From Reticulitermes lucifugus (lineage: Eukaryota > Arthropoda > Insecta > Blattodea > Rhinotermitidae), in contig JAKCWW010005451.1 of assembly GCA_026260175.1 (NCBI GenBank), positions 1-36,410 on the forward strand: a DNA stretch of 36,410 bases, in the 5' to 3' direction. A program made the position numbers and the translations under genes. Of this stretch, positions 29,504 to 36,410 are shown one piece after another. The notes under the pieces were generated by a model, which was not told where the DNA came from, did no database searches, and saw nothing but the letters and a program-made list of their open reading frames with translations. The stretch's first letter is position 1; every line of letters begins with the position of its first letter.

Positions 29504-32500
29504 TGCCCATGGAGATGAGATCTTTCATATTGAAAGTACTGGTAATGTACCCTTCATGGAACCTGCTGCATGTTTGTGGTCTGAATCCCAACAGAGAGCA
29601 AGAACTGTAGTGTTTGATTTGCTGAAGTTCAAGTAGTTGTAATAAATTTTATGAAATGCTGGTTCCCAGATGTGTTTTGAGTTCCTTCTGTCTAAAATGT
29701 ATGTGGTACTTAATTTGAAAAAGTGTGTATGAAACTGGGGCTTTTGCTATACATGAGTACTTCATAGCAGTACTTCGTAGGCAGTTGCTTGAATAATACT
29801 TAGCTAATACTTAGCATTTCCAATATTTATGGGTGTGAAGTTTAATGCTGTGTATGAGGCAAAGTTTAAAAATAACTTGAAAATGTGCATTAACAGGAGG
29901 GACAGGTAATGTTTGGTGATTGTTTGTGTATTGCAATGAACTGTGTACTGTTTACAAGTTTGCATGCATTTAATATGTTGTGTTATTGTTTAATTTGCTT
30001 CTGCCTGAAAGTGTAAATAAAGTATCTTTCAGTAAGGAAAGTGGCAAAACAAATGTTTCAATGGAAAGATTTTATCTTGAACTAACTTATATGGAAGTCA
30101 CAGAACAGTATGAGATAGAGAAAATATATCAAAACTTAAACCAAAGGGTGTGAGCGTATGGTATTATGAGTCAAACGAAAGTACCTTGTTGGATAGAAGA
30201 TTTGTCTGACTTAACAGATCAAAGGAAGCAGACTAAATTGCGTTTTTTTAGGATCTGAGCCAAATGATTGGAGACCATTTGAAATATGTAAGATCTGAAT
30301 GTAATTAGGCTTTAGGAACAGAAAGAGGGAATATCTGCAATACTAAAGTTAATGAGTTTGAAATACCTCTGAAATACTTTTATACTTGATTTAAGGAATT
30401 TTAATAAAATAATTTGTTACATTCCAGCTTATGCAGAAGGGTGGCATGGAGGTGATTGATTGCAATAATCATGTGAAGTCTGCCATTAAATATTTTGGAC
30501 CAAGCTGTGCAGTAAATTCTCTTATAGATAAATACAATCCAATTGGTATGTATATCTAAAAATGTGTTTGTTTATTTCATGTAGTAAATGCACTTAGTAT
30601 TTTTCTTCAGACTGTTATATGAGTATGCAACCCAAAGCACAACTTGTACTGTGTATGAACACTAGACTACAAGGATTATTATGTAAGTTAGTGTATCTCT
30701 GCAACTTTATGGTGGTAAGTCTCCAGTTATTACTGTTCTAATGTACCATGATTTGTATGCATCTGAATACTGCTGGAATTACTTTCTGATTCAATGAATG
30801 TAATTATTGTCATTTTTTTAAAACTGTAATTGACAAAGTGGGGTATGCGAGGTTTCATTGAACGGTTTTGAGAATGAATTCTTGTTTCACATCACACTGT
30901 GCAAGGAAATTGTTAAGATAAACATGTTCTGAGACGTTAGCGCATAACGAGGCTTATGTATAGGACTTCCCATTGCTTCAGTAGTTTGTGGTCAGTATTT
31001 AAGTTAGAATGTTGTGGTGAGTTGATGTAACAATGAGAATACAGAACAATGTATGTATGTTAAGTTGTACTATGAGATCGGAAAGATGGCTACTAAAACT
31101 TTTTAGTACTGTATTTACCAGAATGCAAGACGACTTTAATCTGAGATGACCCCCCAAATAAAACACATCTGCCAAGGGAAAATGTATTTATCCAAATCTA
31201 AGATGACCCCCAAAAAATAAAACGTGTGCTAAGAAAAGAAATGTTTTACTATTAATTTCTTACACTTAATACACAAAACATGTCAGATTCTATCTACCTT
31301 TACCAATCAGTGTCACTGTCTCCATCTTCACAGTCAGTGCCTTCATCTTCCTCACACTCACTTCTAACATTCCCATCCTCTTCACTCTCATTCCACAACA
31401 TATCATCATCAGTCCCATCCACTGCATTAGATATACAGCACTTCTTAAAACCCTTCACAGTCAGTTCTGGTGAGATGTGGTGCCATGACATTATGATCCA
31501 CATTGATTAAATAATAGATTTATATTTCTTGGTTTATTAACTTACTTGAACCCACGATGAAGATACACAATTTTCTCCATGGATGGTGTTAGCAGTGTTA
31601 AGAATTTTACATACATGTGTTCTGGACTTTTGTGTTATGTCTGTGGTCTGATCAGTCTGAGTTCGTGGCTGTTTTTATGGTTTTTAATTTGTGGGTTGGT
31701 CCAGGTTTTATTTTTGAGCCTTGTAGTTAATTTTTAATTTTTCAATAGCCATTTTCCTGTTACTACCCTTGCACTAGATCTGTTCTCAGGTGCGTATATT
31801 AACAAGTTTAATGTTTGTATGGTGCCCAGTGACTGGGAATAGCTCGATCTAAGGGGTCCACCAGGTCCAAAAAAAGAAGATTGTGTTAGTTAACTTTAGT
31901 CATGCTCTATTCTGTCGTTTGTCTACACATGATGATTTGGCGATTAAGGCCTTGGTTTGGCTGCACATGGTCCAGTTCAGAGTGACCCGGTTTGGCACTT
32001 CACATGCGGTTAAGATGACCTCGAATATTTAAGCACCAAATTTAATGAGAAAACCTAGTCTTACATTCAAGTAAATACTGTAAATGCACATAGCAGTTAG
32101 AGGTGCTGTAATGTTAGGAACAAGTTTTTGAATGGTTAGGTCTTTTTAAAAGGAGACACTCCTTCATTGAAAATGACTGGCATCTTGGATATCTGTTAAC
32201 CAATAGAAATAATTAATTGCTAGCGCTTCTGTGTGTCAGGATGGCACCTTTAATTATGCCATGATTGCTTTCTGCCCCCTCCATTTAATTATTCATTATG
32301 ATTCACTCATTTTTTGCTGAATGGTTTGTGTTTCTGGCAGTATTAAGTAAACTATGAACCTGCAAAGAGATTGCTCTAACAATTGTTGGGAGCATTCATG
32401 TTTAAGTTCTTATATATTATTTTACTGCATGTTTATTCTGTTACAGGCTTATGTAATAGTATTTTGTGTTTAAGTGTTACTTGTTTTTGCAGGTGACAAT

Positions 32501-35500
32501 TCAGACAAGCTATGCAAGTTGTGTGTAGGAAAGATCCCAGGAGAATGGTGTTCCAGTGCAGATCCATATTTTGGGTTTGAGGGAGCATTTCGATGTCTGG
32601 TGGAAGCAGGAGATATTGCATTTTTAAAACACACCACTGTGGATGAAATGACATCAACCAGATTTGATTTCAGTGAGAACCTTTTGTTCTATATGTTGTG
32701 TACTCTTGTTTGTAACCCACTTGAATGTTGATTGTGCACCCTTATCATCCCTTCCATTGATTTTTTTTCAGCAGTAAATTATTTTAACTTATAACCTGTG
32801 GTACCAAAGTGGGTTGTGTTTCCTTAGCTTATAGGTTACTCTTGAATTTTAAAATCAAATGCATGCCTGAAGTGAAAGTGCCAAAAATGCAGACAAAGTT
32901 ATTTCTTGTGTGTGGTCAGGAAGGGATGTTGTGACGTGGCAACGGTTTCAGATTCAGAGCTGGTCTGATTTGTTGCTGGAGATTATTGTGCTTTGCAAGC
33001 ACTGACTGTCATGTTTGTCAAAACAAAAATTGTGATTTGGAGCCTATATTAACCTGTAGGTCTGCTCTTCCAGTTTACATACCCATCTGTTATGGTGTCA
33101 TTATCTGTAGGTGTTTGAAATGTGACCTTTGGATGCTTACAGTACTAGGAAATTGATTGAGTAAATTATACGCACGCGTGCGCACACACATGCGCTTGTG
33201 CATGCACACATACACGCACAGAATTAAATGTTTGTGAATTGTAATGGCTTAAAATTTGTTATTCTGTAGGTGGTGTTTCAAAATCGGACTTTGAACTGCT
33301 CTGTCAGGATGGTTCACGAAGACCAGTAGATGAATACCTGTCCTGCTACTGGGATGTAGTTCCAACTCATACAGTTGTCACAACTTCAGCCAAATCTGCA
33401 GAGTTGCGGAAAATCTATCAACGCTTCCTCAAGGTCAGTGGCTGCTTACATAGATTGTGGATAGTTATTGTTAAGTGGGGTGAAACTGCTCATGTTGTGT
33501 GATGAGAGGTGTTACTAAGAAATTATCTGGGCCAGTGATTTAACACCAGAGTTTCAGAGAGCTGAGAGCAACCCTGGAAACCCACAACATCTCAATGAAA
33601 TGACTTAAGATGCATGGATAGCCTAAAAAAATTTTAGAGTGCCCTGTCCTCTGTGAACATTCAGGATGTCTGCAAAGAAACAAGTTTAACAGTAACGGTG
33701 TAATAATAACACAAATGAATATCACAGTTAAGAAAAGCATGGTGTCTTGAACAGAAGTTTTCTGCTAGTGAAGGGAACCAATTAGGATGAATGAGAGCAA
33801 TCAAAATTAAGGTACAAGAGGTACAAGATATAATACTCAAGAATGTTGTTCTTAGGAAAGAAGACCAAAACAATGTAATTGGTTGAACAGAAAACCATCT
33901 TAAATTAAGTAAACTGATTGTGGCTTAAGTTAACACCCAGTATGAATGAATATTGCTTCAAATGACAACATCTTTTCAAAAGATCTGTTACGTATCTTTT
34001 AATTTGCCCCTGCTTATATTGCCCTACCTCTGTTGTGTGAAAGTCCTCTGAATGAACACTTCGCATATTTCTATCATGTAGGACTTTCAGTGTTTGAAGT
34101 TCTTCTGCTTGTTTAGTGGTTGAAGGAATTCATAGCAGTTTAGTTGAGATGCTGCATGCCAGTTCAGGTGAAATGAACTTTAATATTGTCTGTTTCACAT
34201 GTTTGTAGACAGTTTCATTGTCTTCTGTTCCCCTATGGTCTGGCATCCTTGTGTATGCTTCGACAGTTTAGAAGAAACTGAAGAAAGTCCCAGACTGATT
34301 TAGAATTATACAAATACCTCTTGTGAACAGGGAGTGCCCTATTCTTTGAGAATGCTGGTGTTTGTTGTGTGGGCTGTCTTGAGAGCTGAAGAGAAGGCAA
34401 GGAGTAGTGACCAAATTCCTTAGCTTAGCACCTGTCAGTAAGACAGGTTCATTAAGCTGCCACAAGCATTTGTTTGTTTAAGAGTAATGCACGTGTAGAC
34501 CAAACACAACTAACATATGAGAGAAACTGTAGCTCATATCAGGCATCAAGATTTGTAATCTGTGAAGACAAAGAAGATACCAGTGGCCTACTGTTGCTTT
34601 TCAGTGTGTTCATAACAATGTTTGAATTTGCTTTAATCTTAAAAAATATGCAGAAAGTGTAAAACACTATAAAATGAACCACATTTTTCATCTTGTATGT
34701 ACCACAGAGAACATTGTCTTATTGTATTATGGAGAGTAACATAATAAAACTGTGTATTGTGTGAGTTATGTACTGTATATGCTGAATTAAGTCAGTATGC
34801 TTGGAATTACATGCTTTAATCTGTGTTTGTTACAGAAAGCAATTGATATGTATGGCACACCCATGGGGAACCAGACGTTTCAACGGGATATCCCAAATGA
34901 ATCATTCAGTTCAGTGATACCATATGAGTCATTTCGTTTATTTGAGTCTGCACCAAGATATGGCCTCCACCACAATTTGCTGTTCCAGGTGATGAATTAA
35001 TGTAATAAAGCATGTAATCATCAGTATTACATAAATAGGGTACAGAGAAGATTTCCATAAATGGAACACAGGGAAGATTTATCCTTATCACTTATTACAG
35101 TTATCAGTAATTCGTAGCCATGAACAGAAATTTCCCATTTGTCGCACTTTACAAATGGATGTATTTAGCTGGTGGCAGCAAAAAAGGTGTGTAGAATTGA
35201 AATTATGACATGTTGCAGGCTGTGATGTAAATGTAGAAAACATCCAGTTAACACATGTAAATTTATTTAATGTAAAGGAGGCAGAATGTAAATATATACA
35301 CATTTTTTTTACAAAATATTTTGTGTATGCGTTGAAAATTACAAATGTAGCTATGGCGCAGATCTTTGAGGTTATGCCATTCTGCTTTCAGGTATTGGAA
35401 AACTAGGAACAGAAATTCACAAAGTGATACATTTTCAGTTGGCTCTGTAATGTAAAAGCTCTTCTTTTCACTGCTTTAGTTTCATCATGGTTATAATTTT

Positions 35501-36305
35501 TTACAATGAAATTCATTCCTCTTGGAATGCTTACCTTTGAAGATAAAGGCATGATACTCCTTCAGAAGATTGGGAACCGCTTACCCAGTAACACACTGTC
35601 ACATCCAAGAAGACTTGAATCTTCGTCTGCATTTCTGTGAGAACCTCACATATCACAGCATATGTCGTTTCTTTATGCACAACAATTTATGCAGTGGGAA
35701 GAGTCACAGTTATATAGAAAAGTTAATGTGTGCTATGTAACATGTTTTGAGAAAGGATCAGGATAACGTGGAAGAAAAGGCAAAATACCGTTATTGTTAT
35801 GGCATCCCAGTTGCTTGTCAATGTTTTGGAGAAACATACTGCTTGAAGATTGAGGCAGTATCTTCTTCCAAAACACTGGTAACCATCTACTCCATCAAAT
35901 CACATACCAGGTAACCACAGTCATGTGCAATATGTGTGACTGATGATGTGACTTATTCCAACAGGTGCCACCGAACCAGTACTAACATTGTTTTGGGAAG
36001 AAATCAGTGTAGTTACTTTACTGCCTAACCTCTTACATATGAGAGTAAAATATTTTATATTTAAAAATGTATTGAAAATAAAACATGGTGTATGCCAGCA
36101 TTTGTGTGGCTTATGCCAAAAATGGCATGTTTGTTTGCAGGATGTTGCCATCAACTTGTTTCCATTGAGTGAGGCACAGCAGACTTACACTGGCTATCTA
36201 GGAAATTCACTCAATACAATCCTTGGTGTACGTCATTGTCCAGTCAACAGAATGACTCTTTGTGTTACATCAGATGCAGAACTAGAAAAATGTGTCAAGA
36301 TGAGA
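23594..36305 (+). CDS. Secreted transferrin-family protein (Tsf3/Tsf4-like), 9 exons, 3' end beyond window
   Basis: Transferrins are bilobal secreted or GPI-linked proteins that in the canonical case bind ferric iron with carbonate. Exons 23594-23666, 26108-26253, 26905-27037, 29217-29359, 30428-30545, 32493-32672, 33270-33433, 34836-34988 and 36141-36305 join in phase to 425 codons, all GT..AG. Residues 1-24 form a signal peptide ([18 protein letters not shown]). Lobe 1 spans about 30-400: [87 protein letters not shown]. Lobe 2 begins [19 protein letters not shown]. By alignment to human transferrin, ligands Asp95, Tyr123 and His298 are kept. The second Tyr is Phe233, and the anion-binding Thr and Arg are Ala151 and Thr155. 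An in-frame TAG lies upstream of the ATG. I favour Tsf3 or Tsf4 over Tsf1 and Tsf2 because of these losses, but phylogeny is needed. Confidence 0.93.
23890..24078. mobile_element. hAT-like MITE with near-perfect 8-bp target duplication
   Basis: Left end CAGGGCCTGTTTAAAAC and right end (reverse complement CAGGGCCGGGTTTAGAC) are inverted. Flanks are GGTATTTT (23882-23889) and CGTATTTT (24079-24086), 7 of 8 identical. The 189-bp body is non-coding. It sits 220 bp inside transferrin intron 1. Confidence 0.78.
25380..25490 (+). mobile_element. LINE tail fragment, copy F
   Basis: Reads [17 protein letters not shown], the decayed [11 protein letters not shown] segment seen in copies B-E. It lies just left of the large inverted repeat in transferrin intron 1. 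Confidence 0.55.
25556..25942. mobile_element. Long inverted repeat, Penelope-like termini with hammerhead-like cores
   Basis: Left arm 25556-25746 and right arm 25762-25942 are near-identical complements separated by a 15-nt loop. They differ by scattered substitutions and small indels (about 10 nt in total). Arms run CACAAATTATACACC to TATTATAGCTAT. Each arm, read toward its outer end, contains CTGATGA, then TGGCCTTGTAAAGGCT, then GAAAC (right arm, CTGATGA at 25854, GAAAC at 25877) or GAACC (left arm). This is the order CUGAUGA-stem II-GAAA of hammerhead ribozymes, known from terminal repeats of Penelope-like retroelements. It lies in transferrin intron 1. Confidence 0.7.
26108..26253 (+). 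CDS. Transferrin exon 2
   Basis: [20 protein letters not shown] to AMRLECIR: the first strand and helix of lobe 1. Acceptor TATTGTGTTGCAG, donor GTATGT. Confidence 0.93.
26905..27037 (+). CDS. Transferrin exon 3 (Asp ligand)
   Basis: Holds [20 protein letters not shown], with Asp95 at the first iron-ligand position. Acceptor ATATTTTAG, donor GTATGT. Confidence 0.95.
27459..27740 (-). mobile_element. SINE family B, nearly full length
   Basis: On the minus strand a tRNA-like head (box B-like GGGGCTCAATTCCC, complement of 27673-27686) precedes a body ending near GGAGATATACCTCCACTCCC. ACATGGAAGTG, CCTTTGGATAGGAGGCTGG and similar body blocks fit an insect SINE recalled from memory. The plus-strand ORFs across it are incidental. 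Confidence 0.7.
28215..28440 (-). mobile_element. LINE C-terminal fragment with zinc-knuckle-like motif
   Basis: On the minus strand the reading frame gives [20 protein letters not shown], then LEHILTDCP: the CxxC..H..C cluster that closes many Jockey/R1-type retrotransposon polyproteins. It then reads HRMSTDLK and runs on to a stop after RRHCAIG. It is a different family from LINE copies A-F. Confidence 0.65.
29217..29359 (+). CDS. Transferrin exon 4 (first Tyr ligand, altered anion site)
   Basis: [10 protein letters not shown] keeps Tyr123. [14 protein letters not shown] replaces the usual Thr and Arg of the carbonate site with Ala151 and Thr155, and the neighbouring His with Phe150. Acceptor TTGCACAG, donor GTACAA. 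Confidence 0.95.
29466..29501. repeat. (TA)n microsatellite
   Basis: Uninterrupted TA dinucleotides over about 35 bp in transferrin intron 4. The remainder of that intron (29360-30427) holds nothing I recognise. Confidence 0.95.
30428..30545 (+). CDS. Transferrin exon 5
   Basis: [20 protein letters not shown], then KYFGPSCAV to YNPIG. It carries two lobe-1 cysteines. Acceptor CATTCCAG, donor GTATGT. Confidence 0.93.
31109..32080 (-). mobile_element. pogo/Tigger-like DNA transposon, internally decayed
   Basis: Terminal inverted repeats start CTGTATTTACCAGAATGC and, at the right end reversed, CAGTATTTACTTGAATGT, matching 21 of 26 positions. TA dinucleotides flank both ends (31107-31108, 32081-32082). 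On the minus strand at 31503-31300, [20 protein letters not shown] then [12 protein letters not shown] and an acidic tail resemble the C-terminus of pogo/Tigger transposases. The DDE catalytic region is not recognisable, so it is non-autonomous. It lies in transferrin intron 5, antisense to the gene. Confidence 0.8.
31300..31503 (-). pseudogene. Transposase C-terminal remnant (pogo/Tigger type)
   Basis: Open frame with the S-F-K-x-C-x-I-S-N-A-x-D-G-T/S-E/D-D signature followed by an Asp/Glu-rich end. Only the tail of the protein survives; the DNA-binding and DDE domains are gone. Confidence 0.7.
32493..32672 (+). CDS. Transferrin exon 6 (Tyr-to-Phe ligand change)
   Basis: [13 protein letters not shown] then [20 protein letters not shown]. 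Phe233 stands where iron-binding lobes have the second Tyr ligand. The codon is TTT, one base from TAT. Acceptor TTTTTGCAG, donor GTGAGA. Confidence 0.95.
33172..33224. repeat. Alternating purine-pyrimidine tract
   Basis: ACGCACGCGTGCGCACACAC then ATGCGCTTGTGCATGCACAC and more: an alternating CG/CA sequence just before transferrin exon 7, with Z-DNA-forming character. Confidence 0.75.
33270..33433 (+). CDS. Transferrin exon 7 (His ligand)
   Basis: [19 protein letters not shown], then VVPTHTVV with His298 at the His-ligand position, eight residues after Cys290 as in human transferrin. Acceptor ATTCTGTAG, donor GTCAGT. Confidence 0.95.
33434..34835. other. Transferrin intron 7
   Basis: 1.4 kb without recognisable repeats, RNA genes or coding sequence. 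Short ORFs on both strands look accidental. Confidence 0.55.
34836..34988 (+). CDS. Transferrin exon 8
   Basis: 51 codons, phase 0 at both ends: [15 protein letters not shown] to GLHHNLLFQ. It contains the F.LFES..Y...NLLF pattern that closes a lobe. The middle looks like a lineage-specific insertion. Acceptor TTTGTTACAG, donor GTGATG. Confidence 0.92.
35536..35620. mobile_element. Foldback element, copy 7 (half)
   Basis: CCTTTGAAGATAAAGGCATG, then GGGAACCGCTTACCCAGTAA and CACATCCAAGAAGACTTGAA correspond to the right half of copies 1 and 2. The left terminus is not visible. Confidence 0.45.
35795..35890. mobile_element. Foldback element, copy 8 with tight hairpin
   Basis: TGTTTTGGAGAAACATACTG(C) at 35822-35842 pairs with 35855-35875 (18 of 21) around a 12-nt loop. 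The flanks GGCATCCCAGTTGCTTGTCA and ACACTGGTAACCATC extend the palindrome. Layout matches the centre of copy 1. Confidence 0.6.
36141..36305 (+). CDS. Transferrin exon 9 (inter-lobe linker and start of lobe 2)
   Basis: [20 protein letters not shown] closes lobe 1. [20 protein letters not shown] opens lobe 2, with Leu where most lobes have Trp before the first Cys. Acceptor TTTGTTTGCAG, donor GTACGT at 36306, so the gene continues right. Confidence 0.93.
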
Positions 36306-36351
36306 GTACGTACTTGCTTAATTGTATTCGCCTTAAGGTACATGAGAACAG

Positions 36352-36353
<2 letters not shown>

Positions 36354-36410
<57 letters not shown>
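36354..36410. repeat. (GT)n microsatellite at window edge
   Basis: Pure GT dinucleotides run to the last base, so the repeat is cut by the window. It lies just inside transferrin intron 9. Confidence 0.97.

Noticed and set aside
1..36410. Bacterial-style operons, CRISPR arrays, or prophage/defence islands
   Set aside because: Spliced genes, SINEs and LINE tails make the window plainly animal. No regularly spaced direct repeats occur besides simple sequence.

Overview
The window is animal nuclear DNA. It has interrupted coding exons with GT..AG junctions, long AT-rich introns, SINE, LINE and DNA-transposon debris, and one run of 117 Ns (23244-23360). The repeats point to an insect, probably a polyneopteran such as a cockroach or termite. 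This placement rests on recalled repeat families (a SINE whose 3' part reads like ...GTCGGCACCAGTGTAAA, a foldback element whose ORF reads FWDITQRRAVVPYRR, and a LINE tail reading [17 protein letters not shown]), so it is an inference.

Three conserved genes can be reconstructed exon by exon. (1) PYROXD2, a mitochondrial FAD oxidoreductase, lies on the minus strand at 12190->1816. Eight exons are in phase; the C-terminal part is missing and probably lies beyond the left edge. (2) TMEM129, an ER-membrane RING-type E3 ubiquitin ligase of the ERAD pathway, lies on the minus strand at 22380->16572. It is complete: six exons, 366 codons plus stop. (3) A secreted transferrin-family gene runs on the plus strand from 23594 to beyond the right edge. 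Nine exons (425 codons) encode a signal peptide, the whole first lobe and the start of the second. The first lobe keeps the Asp, first Tyr and His iron ligands but has lost the second Tyr and both anion-binding residues, so it is probably a non-canonical insect transferrin (Tsf3/Tsf4-like). A fourth, tentative gene (plus strand, 13597-15012 or ending near 15323) would encode a small secreted cysteine-rich protein.

TMEM129 and the transferrin are divergent and share about 1.2 kb of upstream DNA. PYROXD2 and the tentative gene are likewise divergent across about 1.4 kb. There is no operon-like coupling, and no functional link between the genes is implied.

Most of the rest is transposon-derived. 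It includes six decayed LINE 3' tails, another LINE C-terminal fragment, and three SINE families, one with a perfect 14-bp target duplication. It also includes a pogo/Tigger-like element of 972 bp with TA flanks and a transposase C-terminus remnant, and two hAT-like MITEs. At least eight foldback elements share TTCTGGGATAT-like ends. A 387-bp near-perfect inverted repeat in transferrin intron 1 carries a hammerhead-ribozyme-like core in each arm and resembles inverted Penelope-type terminal repeats. This inverted repeat, the degenerate transferrin lobe and the possible new secreted gene are the most interesting items.
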